The notes below the pieces were generated by a model. That model was not told the origin of the DNA, searched no databases, and saw only the letters and a list, made by a program, of their open reading frames with translations. From Brumimicrobium sp051745635 (GTDB taxonomy: Bacteria; Bacteroidota; Bacteroidia; Flavobacteriales_D; Crocinitomicaceae), in assembly GCA_051745635.1 (NCBI GenBank), contig JBNJEH010000005.1:1-64000 (forward strand): a DNA stretch of 64,000 nucleotides. Reading direction: 5' to 3'. The translations under genes and the position numbers were made by a program. This document shows, in pieces, positions 17,501-26,122 of this stretch. The number at the start of each line of letters is the position of its first letter. Position 1 is the first letter of the stretch.

Positions 17501-20500
17501 CTGTTGCAGTGTAGCACAATACCTGCCGATTTTTTAAATTCAGCCATTCTTCTTTGATGACTTCCTCACCTCTTCGCAATTGTACAAATGCACGTGCATT
17601 TTTAAACGATGAACCGACCTGAAATTCTACAGATTCGCCCACTTCAATCGTTTGATGAGATTGATACGTCCATAATTCACTTTTTTCAGGAACTTCCTTT
17701 GATTCTATATCAATTAGTTTCAATGTTTGACTGTTTCGTATGGTGTCCCCTTTTTTGGTAACGGTGTATGCATTCAGTCGATAAGTTCCCTGTTGATCTC
17801 CAATCAGAGCTTTTATCTGCAACGAATCTTCAACGTGAAAATCAACTGTTTTCTGAAGTGTTTCATCTAAAGTAGAAGCTTCATCGCTGGTAAATTTTGC
17901 ATAAGGGAACAGCGCTTTCCATGCTTCCGCGTCGAATTTTTGATATTGCGATTCAGACCATATCCGCGGTAAAAACCGTTGGGGCTGTTCGACTTTATAG
18001 ACTTCCACTTTTCCTTTGAAATCAGGTTGCGACTCGCTCGACATATTCACGACTTTGTAGACGGCATGTTCTTCCTCGTTCGTTCTCAACTCCTGTGGTC
18101 CGCTATACCTCAATGCCAATCCAGTTTTGCTTAAGTTCAAACGCGTGGTTGCTTCGTGCGTCTCCCCGGAAACATCCACTACATCGGCAACGATTTCAAA
18201 AGAATAATTCGCATTTTCAGGTGCGTTTGGATCTGTTTCCGCAAAAAAGCCAATGTTAAATTCGCCATTCTCATCTGTGGATAAAACGCTGTCAACCATC
18301 AAATCGCGCCCTTGATTTTTATCTCCGAAATAGCGCCAGTAGGTATTCCAGTTTCTGTAAATTTTATAGTTCACTTTGGCTGCTGTGATCGGGTATCCCG
18401 CAAAAGCTTTCGCCAATCCCTTTACCGAAACAGAATCATCCAGTTTTGCCTCAGTTGTAGGCTGTTTAATTGTTGCCTCAAACGTCGGCCGCTTGTACTC
18501 TTCTACGCGAAACTGATGAGATCCATTGGCACTATTTCCACTGTGTGCATCAAAACGTACTTGTACTGAAAATCGACCGAATGGTCCGCCCACAGGTAAT
18601 GTGAAAGATCCATTTACAGACCCGTAATCATTCGTTTCCAGCGTTTCCTCATGAATGGTCGACCGCGAACTGTTTTTTATGCTGAGCGCTAAGGATTCAT
18701 CATCGGCCACCTCAAAATCGTTGTCTGTGCCTTTGTAAGCCACTAACTTGTAGTGCACGGTCTGCCCGGGTCGATAAATACTGCGATCCGTGAGTACCTG
18801 CACCCTATACTCAGGTTCCTGTCGCGCATAATTGTAGATATAATCTCCTCCAGCAACTTCAGAGCCTTCATATTTTACGTGATACTGAATATTCTCGCGA
18901 TCAATTCCTGCAAAATAACGACCCGTTTCGTCGGTTTTTCCCATTCGATTCGGCGTATCCGGCAGCACCTGCATCCGACGGCGCTTGAAATAGACGTTCA
19001 CCCGGGCTCCTTCGATCGGTTTTCCCGTCTTGTAATCGGTGACGTAGAACTGGACGCCTTGATCATTCTTTTCAGTAGTTACCATAATTTCGGAAACCAA
19101 TAAACTGTGTTGCGCTTTTGGAAGCGTTTGCCACAACGAATCAGATTGAAGTGCGCGCTCAAAATCTTCTTCGGTATTTGTAGCGAACAGAAAATAATTC
19201 CCGGGTTGCTCCATTTCATCCAGCAGAAATTCCGTAGAACGCTGTTGATAATCGTCTAAATCGTTCACTTTTAACTTCAATTTCCTGACCTGGTCGTAAT
19301 GATCGTCTTTTAGAAGTGTTCTCAACCCTATTTTTTCGGGTTGTTCATCTGGTTTCTCAAAAATATACAGCACCAACTCTTCGACATTCTGGTGTTTCAG
19401 CTTTAATGGTATATCGTCTCCCGGATAAGCAGTGGACTGCGCTTGAAAATCGACGCGAGGCTGTTCGATGAGTTCAATTAAATCTGTAATCCGCTCTGAA
19501 AAATCACTTTCCGGAAATTTATCTACTTCATTTTTCAGCAACTTTCTGGCTTCAATCAAATCTCCTTTAACAGATGAATTTGTTTTGAAGTGGTAGTTTT
19601 TCCCGCTTTCATATTTGAGCAGCGCCAGTTCGTATAAAAATTTTGAACGGCCGGAATGATCTTTGAAGTAATTAAAACCAGCCTTCCAGTAAGGAGCGGT
19701 ATCTTCCACTGTTTCTTCATTGAAAATGTACTTTAATCGCTGGTAATAAATAGCACTCAATAATTCCGTGTCCTCTAAATGAAACCCTTCAAGATTTTTG
19801 TAGACATTTAAAATTTTATGTTTGAGCGATGCTTCATCGAAACGTTGTTTTGAAAACTGATCTGGCGTGTAAAACCAGGTTTCGTTCGACGCTCCGGTAT
19901 GTTTCCATTCGTGGTAGCGCTGGAAGTCGTAGTGCTGATAAAACTGAATTAAATTGACGGCTACAAAATCGAAGACGGTAGGCAGAAGTTGTTCATATTT
20001 CTCATCGATGTCCAGAAAATCGCGATAAGCGCTCAACGGTTCATCTTGCAGTTGGTGGAAATCACGACTGATGGCTTCAGTTCTGTTAAAAACATATTGC
20101 GCTTTACCGTATGGATCCGTCAGAGAGAGCGTATCACCAGCGATTTTAACGCGGGATACATCGACGCCGTGCGGCAACCAGGTGCGATAACGATACATGA
20201 TTTGTCGTACCAAAAAGGTGCTTGACAGCGTCCTGGAGGGTTCCGGAAGCGTCTGAACAATACTGTCCAATTCCGTGAACAATGCCTTGCGCGTGTTTGG
20301 TTCTAAAGGCGCAAGCGTCTGAATAAAGCTTTTGATCGACCTGGAAATCGCATAGTGATTGTTCTTCGCCATTCCTTCGTTCAAAATGCTTCTCAATTGT
20401 TCGCGCGCCGCGTTTGGCTGATGCGCTTCCATTAACGAGTCATATACTGCCCAGCGACCATCCGAATCAGAATTGTTCTTCAGATTTGCGACCTGCACAT

Positions 20501-20588
20501 TCCGGGTAATTTCTGAATCCATGCTTTGCAGCGCTCCTCCTAAAACGATGGAGCTCCCTATGAGTAAAAGTATCCAATATCGAACCAT
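14523..20588 (-). CDS. Large bacterial alpha-2-macroglobulin family protein
   Basis: About 2021 residues, starting MVRYWILLLIGSSIVLGG (signal peptide, no lipobox Cys, so probably not a lipoprotein). Order: an N-terminal helical region; macroglobulin (MG) beta domains including MG2 (LTDRSIYRPGQTVHYKLVAY); a variable insert; the A2M domain (ETAFFYPDLKTNEKNEFVVSFTLPE shortened); then the thioester domain with the CxEQ motif (YPYECAEQIFSRYY, about residue 1480) and helical-barrel repeats. Between MG and A2M lies a 110-residue Ser/Glu/Arg-Lys-rich stretch that would be the exposed, protease-sensitive bait region. The family traps proteases by covalent linkage. Here Cys and Gln of the thioester are both kept, so trapping is plausible. 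No pbpC neighbour is seen. Confidence 0.92.
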   Translation of the reverse strand: MVRYWILLLIGSSIVLGGALQSMDSEITRNVQVANLKNNSDSDGRWAVYDSLMEAHQPNAAREQLRSILNEGMAKNNHYAISRSIKSFIQTLAPLEPNTRKALFTELDSIVQTLPEPSRTLSSTFLVRQIMYRYRTWLPHGVDVSRVKIAGDTLSLTDPYGKAQYVFNRTEAISRDFHQLQDEPLSAYRDFLDIDEKYEQLLPTVFDFVAVNLIQFYQHYDFQRYHEWKHTGASNETWFYTPDQFSKQRFDEASLKHKILNVYKNLEGFHLEDTELLSAIYYQRLKYIFNEETVEDTAPYWKAGFNYFKDHSGRSKFLYELALLKYESGKNYHFKTNSSVKGDLIEARKLLKNEVDKFPESDFSERITDLIELIEQPRVDFQAQSTAYPGDDIPLKLKHQNVEELVLYIFEKPDEQPEKIGLRTLLKDDHYDQVRKLKLKVNDLDDYQQRSTEFLLDEMEQPGNYFLFATNTEEDFERALQSDSLWQTLPKAQHSLLVSEIMVTTEKNDQGVQFYVTDYKTGKPIEGARVNVYFKRRRMQVLPDTPNRMGKTDETGRYFAGIDRENIQYHVKYEGSEVAGGDYIYNYARQEPEYRVQVLTDRSIYRPGQTVHYKLVAYKGTDNDFEVADDESLALSIKNSSRSTIHEETLETNDYGSVNGSFTLPVGGPFGRFSVQVRFDAHSGNSANGSHQFRVEEYKRPTFEATIKQPTTEAKLDDSVSVKGLAKAFAGYPITAAKVNYKIYRNWNTYWRYFGDKNQGRDLMVDSVLSTDENGEFNIGFFAETDPNAPENANYSFEIVADVVDVSGETHEATTRLNLSKTGLALRYSGPQELRTNEEEHAVYKVVNMSSESQPDFKGKVEVYKVEQPQRFLPRIWSESQYQKFDAEAWKALFPYAKFTSDEASTLDETLQKTVDFHVEDSLQIKALIGDQQGTYRLNAYTVTKKGDTIRNSQTLKLIDIESKEVPEKSELWTYQSHQTIEVGESVEFQVGSSFKNARAFVQLRRGEEVIKEEWLNLKNRQVLCYTATEEDRGGISYHVSMNHDGKHYTKSHTINIPRTNKLLSIEAETFRDQLLPGQEEEWRFTISGEGADQLAAEVCAGMYDASLDQFARNYWSLWPYRGNYYYPTWRSANSRSASWSSGQGKWGNQNYLLHDRHSPHRMRIFGGLESSYFSRRNRVAMYRSTRGANMESSADMEEVQMVAEDEVAAQGNVAESSRDVDSKAPGAVKRKKAREDRGKEKQQPQIRENFNETAFFYPDLKTNEKNEFVVSFTLPESLTEWKFMALAHTKDMKTGSHQLKTTAQKPLMVTSNAPRFFRSGDQFDFASKVVNLTEEEQTVAVNLSFFNPANDKDVNLMGQQSPSKQVKIPAGASKEVVWNLDLSNQQGLIAYKITAANEAFRDGEQKPIPVLSNRQYVTEAMPFVATKKGVCKFSFDKLKNTTSSTLKHERVTLEYTSNPAWNAVLALPYLAEYPYECAEQIFSRYYANKLASDVIEQKPKIKAMFEEWRNFSPEVFMSELSKNEELKTILLEETPWVLDANDESEQKRRIAELFEVNQLARSQEKALHLLSKKQNSDGGFGWFGGKRSNIYITQHIVAGFGHLEKLGIDVPLKAKNMINEALSYMDSYHLRQYNKLTEKQRKEIGVSSITLHWLYASSYFSNESSQAIQNVKDHYHQKLQSDWSNFGLQQQAMAGLYFNRVNDEQYTKIILSSLRDRAKKVSDKGMYFPENNGGYYWNQAKIETQAMIIEFFADVEAKKAEIDALRLWLILQKRSNSWESTKATAMATYALLLNGTDYLVDDENPEIKVGKETIVFSQNAQENEKFVKATPGLGHFKTSWTGNAIDPGLGDVEIDKPTSTPSYGALYWSYFEDMSKVEASTNADISIKKTYRKVNAGSKGDEYVTSNTFEVGDRVNIELVVTVSQDMEYVHIKDLRPAGFEPKMALSQHQWKNGLWYYQSPRDVSMNYFIDRLPKGTHVLNYDVFVTNSGQFEAGNATVQCMYAPEFVAHSGGEKVNVKR

Positions 20589-21367
20589 AGTTACTATTTT
20601 TGTACATAATGATGCACGAACGAACACCATTCCATAAATTTAATGTTTAGCTGTACAACGACCTTCTAAAAGCGTTCAAATTTTTAAAAAGAAACGTCAA
20701 TCGAACACTGTCTACCAATCCATCCAACCATCATAAATTGAACCGTTGAAATGAAGTCGGTTAAAATGACAAAAGCGCATAATAACTGTGAAGTTTTGAC
20801 CATTTCTAAAAAGAATTGTGCTTTGAAGAACGTTGCGTTTTAACCCGAATACAATTTTTCAACACAGCCAGACATCAATCGAGTAAATATTTTTTAAAAA
20901 AATAAACTTTTATATTACTGTTTTCGTGATACTTACGTTTTAAAATGATTTTTTTTAATTTTTTTCTCCATCTCAGGCAACCAAAATTTGAAGTATACCC
21001 GTTGGTGAAACTGGATAGCTAAACTACTTATTGGGGCTTTTTTGATTTTTATCGATGAGCCTCAATAAGTTTTTTTTGTTTGAGCCCCATTTACCGTTTT
21101 ATCGTTTCTACTTCCCTCCAGTCAATTTAAAATCTTTTTAATACAGTTACCTTTTAGCGAGCGGACACTTCTTACATATCAGTCGACATTAACGATTTGA
21201 TACTTCTCTTACTATCATTCAGATAAATGGCACATGGTATAGACACTAAGTAGATGACTGTCCATCGCGCTACGTAATTCTACTTAAAAGGCGGTCAAAC
21301 ATGAAATTACATGCTTCATCCTTCCGGATATCAACATACATTAGTACCAACATTAAAATTAAGAGTT
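20589..21367. other. Long non-coding region before a small exported gene
   Basis: 779 bases without a supportable protein gene. It contains long A/T runs (20890-20970) and one strong hairpin with a T-run at 21027-21077 (listed separately). It must carry the promoters of the divergent macroglobulin gene and of the gene at 21368. No TANNTTTG box at a good position was found by eye. Confidence 0.5.
21027..21077 (+). terminator. Terminator-like hairpin with no upstream gene on its strand
   Basis: CTTATTGGGGCT pairs with AGCCTCAATAAG over 12 bp (one G-T pair), followed by eight T residues. The nearest plus-strand gene upstream is kilobases away, so the hairpin would end a transcript that starts inside the intergenic region. 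It could be a small RNA end or a leader attenuator for the gene at 21368. Confidence 0.5.
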
Positions 21368-21733
21368 ATGAAGTATTTAACAATTATTGCGATGGTCTGG
21401 TTAACGACAACATTTACCAATGCCAATGCTCAGGCGGCCAGTGAATACAATTTTGAATATACCATTACGTTTGAGTCAACAACGTTTGAAGGCGACGATA
21501 TTCGGATGGTCGTTCGTGAATTCAGAAACCATATTTTCGCGGATACACATCAAAAATTTAATTTTAAAACCCGTTTCGATGAGTCGGGAAGTATGCATAT
21601 TAAAACAGATTATCCGTTACAAGAAAATCAAGTAATAACATTCTTTGAGGCACGCGATAAAGAATACATTACATTTAAGAATTCAAAAAAAGAAAAATCG
21701 CGATCTCATTATGCTTTTAGAGCTGATTTCTAA
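21368..21733 (+). CDS. Small exported protein of unknown function
   Basis: 121 residues from ATG 21368. It starts with a clear signal peptide (MKYLTIIAMVWLTTTFTNANAQA, here cut to its first half MKYLTIIAMVWL and cleavage after NAQA). The mature part is mostly beta-like, charged, with no cysteine (YTITFESTTFEGDDIRMVV, HIKTDYPLQENQVITFF). The frame runs 19 codons further upstream, but the signal peptide fixes the start. No family recognised. It converges with the SDR gene and stands alone. Confidence 0.6.
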   Translation: MKYLTIIAMVWLTTTFTNANAQAASEYNFEYTITFESTTFEGDDIRMVVREFRNHIFADTHQKFNFKTRFDESGSMHIKTDYPLQENQVITFFEARDKEYITFKNSKKEKSRSHYAFRADF

Positions 21734-21751
21734 ACACTCAGTTTGATTGCA

Positions 21752-22450
21752 TCAAGGTGTTGAAGCACTCACCGGCAATATCTTTCCATTGAAATATTGG
21801 TGGCCTGTCAGACTAAAATCGGCAATGTACGCCGCCATATCTTCAGGAGAAGTAGGCACTTCAAGTCCGGGAAACGCTTCCGACAACATTTCAGTTTGAA
21901 CAGCCCCCAGACACAGACAATTCATCTTGATGGGGGTTTCTTTATATTCCTCAGCAAATAATTCTGTAAAACTTGTGATACCCGCCTTAGATGTTGAATA
22001 CGCTGACAATCCCGGGAATTTAACACTACCCTGAAATGCACCAACCGTGGAAATATTAACGATATGTCCACCGCGATTGCTCATCTTTGGAATAAAATAC
22101 TGCGTCGTGTACATCGTCCCTACGGCATTCGTCTGATAACAACTATCGATTTCAGCGCGCGAAAGTTTATCGAAAGGTTTGTTCACCAACTTACCCGCGT
22201 TATTGATCAATACGTCTATGTAATTAAATTGGCTCAACACCGCGTCGAGTTGCTCGTGCACTTCCGCTGAAGCGACGTCCACAAATCCGTAGGTGATGTT
22301 TTCCGGGGAGTCACAAAACGCAGCCAATTCTTTCGTGTTTCGGGACAAAGCAATTACGTGGTGGTCCTCATGCTGCGCCAGCAGTTGAACCAACGCTTTT
22401 CCAATCCCGCGACTCGCTCCGACAACAACAATGTTCTTTTTATTCGTCAT
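21752..22450 (-). CDS. Short-chain dehydrogenase/reductase
   Basis: 232 residues, a Rossmann-fold NAD(P)-dependent oxidoreductase. Motifs are the cofactor loop VGASRGIGKAL, NNAGKLVN, the catalytic Ser in NISTVGAFQG and Tyr/Lys in SAYSTSKAG. The substrate is not determinable. Its start overlaps the end of the upstream ferredoxin reductase gene by 11 bases, so it is translated from the same transcript and may use a product of, or serve, the phenylacetate pathway. That link is inference from position only. Confidence 0.9.
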   Translation of the reverse strand: MTNKKNIVVVGASRGIGKALVQLLAQHEDHHVIALSRNTKELAAFCDSPENITYGFVDVASAEVHEQLDAVLSQFNYIDVLINNAGKLVNKPFDKLSRAEIDSCYQTNAVGTMYTTQYFIPKMSNRGGHIVNISTVGAFQGSVKFPGLSAYSTSKAGITSFTELFAEEYKETPIKMNCLCLGAVQTEMLSEAFPGLEVPTSPEDMAAYIADFSLTGHQYFNGKILPVSASTP

Positions 22451-23519
22451 AACTTACGACTAATGATTCGCTGTTTGGATGTGCCTGACACGTCAATACA
22501 TATCCTTCCTCAATTTCACTGTCCGTCAATGAAAAGTTTTTGTCCATCGTAGCTGCTCCTTCCAGAATTTTAGCTTTACACGTACAACAAACACCTCCAC
22601 GGCAAGAAAATGGGGCATCGACGCCATGAACTTCTGCTTCTTCCAGTATTGTTCCGCCGTCGGTAGCTAACTCAAATTTTTCTTCTTCTTCATCGAGAAT
22701 TACAGTCACTTTCGAACGACCGGAAAATTCGGCAACTGACTCCTTTTGTTTGGATTCCATCAATGTAGGTGTCGAAAACAATTCATAAAAAATCTTTTCT
22801 TCAGGCACTCCAAATGTTTTCAATTCGTCAATAATATTGATAATCATTTCTTCCGGACCACAAATGTAAAACCCTTTCGATTTCAGAATATTCAAATCTG
22901 ATTTGATCAAGCTGCGCACTTTATCCGCATTCATCCTTCCGTGGTCAAAACCTTCTTTTTCCTGGCGAGATAGTAAATGGTGAACATCGACATTCTCCAT
23001 AGCTTCCAGTTCATCGTAAAACATGATGCTTTCGTCATTTTTATTGCCATAAAACATCTTTAGTTTAGCATCCTGCGCACGATTAAAAAATTTGGCAATT
23101 GACAGAATAGGCGTAATACCACTTCCTGCTGCAAAGGCTACATAAGGTCCATCGGCTTTTGAAACAGTAAAGTTTCCCATCGGGGCTGAAAGTACGACTT
23201 CATCACCTTCTTTTGCTTCTTCGTTCAACCAGGTTGACACTTTGCCATCGTCGACTTTCTTTACACCGATAGCCAGTGGCTCTTTAATTCCGCTGCAGAT
23301 GGAATATGAACGAGTGAACATCTCCCCCTCGATTTCGCGCTTGATGTTGACGTATTGACCCGGCATAAAAGAAAAATCCATTTTATACTTTCCAGGAATA
23401 TCGAAAGTTACCTTTACGGCATCCTTTGTCAGCCGCTCAATTTTATCTATTTTCAGGCGGAAACCACTTTCTTTTTTTTCCTCCTTTTTTTTACCAAATA
23501 ATTTATCTAAAAATCCCAT
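22440..23519 (-). CDS. PaaE-type ferredoxin--NADP reductase, copy 1
   Basis: 359 residues in three parts: an FAD-binding beta barrel (PGQYVNIKREIEGEMFTRSYSICSG shortened to RSYSICSG), an NAD(P) domain (FAAGSGITPILSIAKFF, YICGPEEMI) and a C-terminal plant-type [2Fe-2S] ferredoxin domain with FSCRGGVCCTCKAKI and a fourth Cys in VLTCQAHP. This is the layout of PaaE, which feeds electrons to the PaaABC epoxidase. An extra lysine-rich N-terminus (FGKKKEEKKESG) separates it from its neighbour. It is a tandem paralog of the gene at 23529-24605, 9 bp upstream. Which copy serves PaaABC is not decidable by eye. Confidence 0.85.
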   Translation of the reverse strand: MGFLDKLFGKKKEEKKESGFRLKIDKIERLTKDAVKVTFDIPGKYKMDFSFMPGQYVNIKREIEGEMFTRSYSICSGIKEPLAIGVKKVDDGKVSTWLNEEAKEGDEVVLSAPMGNFTVSKADGPYVAFAAGSGITPILSIAKFFNRAQDAKLKMFYGNKNDESIMFYDELEAMENVDVHHLLSRQEKEGFDHGRMNADKVRSLIKSDLNILKSKGFYICGPEEMIINIIDELKTFGVPEEKIFYELFSTPTLMESKQKESVAEFSGRSKVTVILDEEEEKFELATDGGTILEEAEVHGVDAPFSCRGGVCCTCKAKILEGAATMDKNFSLTDSEIEEGYVLTCQAHPNSESLVVSYDE

Positions 23520-23528
23520 AATTTCGTT

Positions 23529-24605
23529 TTAATCGTCATAAGATACAATCAACTCGTCACTTGTTGGATGCGACTGACAGGTCAGGATATAACCATCTTC
23601 AACTTCATCGTCTTCTAAGGCATAGTTGACATCCATCTTCGCTGTTCCTTTCATTACTCTGGCCCGACAAGTGCAACAAACCCCACCTTTGCAGGAGAAC
23701 GGTACGTCCGCACCAGCTTTTTGCGCTGCTTCCAATATACTGTCCCCATCCGAATCCAAATCTAACAATGTCTCCTCACCGTCCAGAATGACTTTTACGT
23801 TCGCATCGATGCGCGGTCCTTGTTCACGGTGTTCCACCTTTCTTTTTTGATCGTTTTGTCCCGGGGTAGTAAACAACTCAAAACGTACCTTGTTCTCATC
23901 GTAGCCAAGTTCACCGTATGCGTCTTTAACAGCATAGATGATGGGTTCCGGACCACATACAAAGATTTCATCGACATTGCCCTGCTGAAAAAAAGCATGA
24001 TGGATATTCAAAATCCGATCTTTGTCAAGACGACCGTCCTGCAGTCGATTACCAATTTTTTCCCTACTAAAAACGTGCAGCACGCTAAAACGATCCATAT
24101 AGACATTTTTCAAGTCTTCTATAGCTTCGCGAAAGATCACACTATCCAACGATTTATTTCCATAGACGAGAGCAACTTCACTTTCGGGTGCTGTGTGCAA
24201 AATGGATTTGATCAATGCGATGACGGGAGTAATGCCACTTCCCGCTGCAAAAAACAGGAAAGACTTCGCCGTTGAAGCGTCAAATTCAGTCGTAAATCCA
24301 CCAATCGGCGTCATCACATTTAACACATCTCCTTCCCGGAGCACTTCATTGGCAAAAGTTGAGAATTTTCCGTCGGGTACCTTTTTTACCGCTACGCGCA
24401 ATTCATTTTCGTGTTCTCCCGAACATATCGAGTACGATCTTCGAATATCTTCACCATCGATATCCGTTCTCAACGTAAGATACTGACCTGCATCGTAGGC
24501 ATATTCTGCTTTCAGTTCATCAGGAACTTCAAATGCGATAGAAACGGTATCCTCAGTTTCCTGTCGAATATCACAAACGCGCAATTCATGAAAAGTTGGC
24601 TTCAT
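23529..24605 (-). CDS. paaE: Phenylacetyl-CoA epoxidase reductase subunit PaaE, copy 2
   Basis: 358 residues with the same three parts as its downstream neighbour: RRSYSICSGEHENELRVAVKK (FAD barrel, shown to RSYSICSG), FFAAGSGITPVIALIKS and FVCGPEPII (NADP domain), and FSCKGGVCCTCRARV with ILTCQSHP (plant-type [2Fe-2S] cluster). In the pathway it passes electrons from NADPH to the di-iron PaaA. It is the first gene of the minus-strand unit and diverges directly from paaABCD, which favours this copy as the dedicated PaaE. Confidence 0.88.
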   Translation of the reverse strand: MKPTFHELRVCDIRQETEDTVSIAFEVPDELKAEYAYDAGQYLTLRTDIDGEDIRRSYSICSGEHENELRVAVKKVPDGKFSTFANEVLREGDVLNVMTPIGGFTTEFDASTAKSFLFFAAGSGITPVIALIKSILHTAPESEVALVYGNKSLDSVIFREAIEDLKNVYMDRFSVLHVFSREKIGNRLQDGRLDKDRILNIHHAFFQQGNVDEIFVCGPEPIIYAVKDAYGELGYDENKVRFELFTTPGQNDQKRKVEHREQGPRIDANVKVILDGEETLLDLDSDGDSILEAAQKAGADVPFSCKGGVCCTCRARVMKGTAKMDVNYALEDDEVEDGYILTCQSHPTSDELIVSYDD

Positions 24606-24700
24606 ACGTTATTTTTATTGAGTATCGGCAAAATTAACAACTCTACGGAGTTATTTTTGGTTTTTACGTCAAAAAAATGTATTTTCAATCAAGTAAAAAA

Positions 24701-24724
24701 TGACAGATGTCATAGAAAGTGACA
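24701..24724. promoter_or_regulatory. TGACA inverted/direct repeats between paaE and paaA (candidate operator)
   Basis: TGACA-GA-TGTCA forms an inverted repeat at 24701-24712 and a third TGACA half-site follows at 24720-24724. The cluster sits in the 213-bp divergent region and just upstream of a TANNTTTG box that would drive paaA. This placement fits a regulator binding near the -33 position. No regulator gene is nearby. Confidence 0.4.
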
Positions 24725-24747
24725 AAACCAGAAAGGAAATAAATTGT

Positions 24748-24755
24748 TAAATTTG
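24748..24755 (+). promoter_or_regulatory. Bacteroidota -7 box for paaABCD
   Basis: TAAATTTG matches TANNTTTG and lies 63 bases before the paaA ATG. A mirror box (CAAAATTA, i.e. TAATTTTG on the minus strand) at 24629-24636 would serve the divergent paaE. Neither has a textbook -33 TTTG. Confidence 0.4.
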
Positions 24756-24818
24756 TACAACACCATTGTTGGTAGCTTCTGATAAGGAACTTTCAAGCGA
24801 TGAATTAATTGATGAGAC

Positions 24819-25772
24819 ATGGAAGAAAAAGATTTAAAGACATTAGAGCACGAATTTCAGGAAAAGATTGATAACGAGATCAAAATCGAGCCGAAGGATT
24901 GGATGCCCGACGCTTACCGTGATACATTGATTCGTCAGATTTCACAGCATGCGCACTCGGAAATTGTAGGACAGTTACCTGAAGGAAACTGGGTGACGCG
25001 CGCTCCCAATTTGCGAAGAAAAGCCGTTTTATTGGCCAAAATACAAGATGAAGCTGGTCATGGTTTGTATTTGTACAGCGCTGTCGAAACCCTCGGTGCC
25101 GATCGCGAAGACACCATCGACGATTTACACTCAGGCAAGGCTAAATACTCGAGTATATTCAATTATCCAAGTCTTACCTGGGCTGACATGGGTATGATAG
25201 GTTGGCTGGTAGATGGTGCTGCGATCATGAATCAAGTTCCATTATGTCGTTGTTCATACGGACCTTATGCTCGTGCCATGGTACGCGTCTGTAAAGAGGA
25301 GTCTTTTCACCAGCGACAGGGTTTTGAAATTGTAGCGCAACTGGCAAAGGGAACTCCTGCGCAGCGCGAGATGGCACAGGAATCACTCAACAGATGGTGG
25401 TGGCCTTCTCTGATGATGTTTGGTCCAAACGACGCGGATTCCAAGCATACTGAACAATCGATGAACTGGAAAATCAAACGTCATACAAATGATGAACTCC
25501 GCCAAATGTTCGTCGACGTCACTGTTCCTCAAGCTGAACAAATCGGACTTGAAATACCCGATAAAGATCTGAAATTTAACGAGGAGACAGGTCATTATGA
25601 CTTTGGAGAAATTAATTGGGATGAGTTCTGGCAAGTTGTCAAAGGCTATGGTCCTTGCAACAAAGAGCGTGTAGAAGCGCGCAAAAAAGCAAAAGAAGAA
25701 GGAATGTGGATCCGCGAAGCAGCCAATGCGTATGCCGAAAAACGAGCAGCGCGCAAGAAAAAGGCTTCGTAG
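24819..25772 (+). CDS. paaA: 1,2-phenylacetyl-CoA epoxidase, catalytic subunit A
   Basis: 317 residues, the usual size. This ferritin-like di-iron subunit epoxidises the ring of phenylacetyl-CoA. Both ExxH iron-ligand motifs are visible: IQDEAGHGLYLY and CKEESFHQRQGFE. Other family stretches are DAYRDTLIRQISQHAHSEI and FGPNDADSKHTEQSMNWKIK. A lysine-rich tail closes the protein. It is the first gene of the paaABCD unit; paaB follows after 53 bp. Confidence 0.96.
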   Translation: MEEKDLKTLEHEFQEKIDNEIKIEPKDWMPDAYRDTLIRQISQHAHSEIVGQLPEGNWVTRAPNLRRKAVLLAKIQDEAGHGLYLYSAVETLGADREDTIDDLHSGKAKYSSIFNYPSLTWADMGMIGWLVDGAAIMNQVPLCRCSYGPYARAMVRVCKEESFHQRQGFEIVAQLAKGTPAQREMAQESLNRWWWPSLMMFGPNDADSKHTEQSMNWKIKRHTNDELRQMFVDVTVPQAEQIGLEIPDKDLKFNEETGHYDFGEINWDEFWQVVKGYGPCNKERVEARKKAKEEGMWIREAANAYAEKRAARKKKAS

Positions 25773-25825
25773 ACAGCTAAAATACAGATGCGTTTATAGC
25801 ATCGAATTACTTGAAATAAAAAATT

Positions 25826-26113
25826 ATGAGTAAAAAAGAATGGCCTCTATGGGAGGTATTTATTAGAAGTAAACAGGGATTAAGTCATAAACACGCGGGG
25901 AGTCTGCGCGCAGCTGACGCTGAAATGGCTATTAACAACGCCCGGGATGTCTACACGCGTCGCAGTGAAGGTGTGAGCATTTGGGTTGTCGAGTCCAACG
26001 CCGTCGTGGCATCTGATCCATCTGAATCAGGTCCGCTCTTTGAACCGGCGAATTCGAAAGCCTACAGACACCCTACATTTTACGAAGTTCCGGACGGAAT
26101 CAAACACATGTAA
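25826..26113 (+). CDS. paaB: 1,2-phenylacetyl-CoA epoxidase subunit B
   Basis: 95 residues, normal for this small subunit, which holds the PaaAC heterodimers together. Family motifs are WEVFIRSKQGLSHKHAGSLRA and DVYTRRSEGVSIWVV. It ends directly before the in-frame TTG of the next gene. The A-B-C-D order is the same as in known paa clusters. Confidence 0.95.
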   Translation: MSKKEWPLWEVFIRSKQGLSHKHAGSLRAADAEMAINNARDVYTRRSEGVSIWVVESNAVVASDPSESGPLFEPANSKAYRHPTFYEVPDGIKHM

Positions 26114-26122
26114 TTGATTAAA

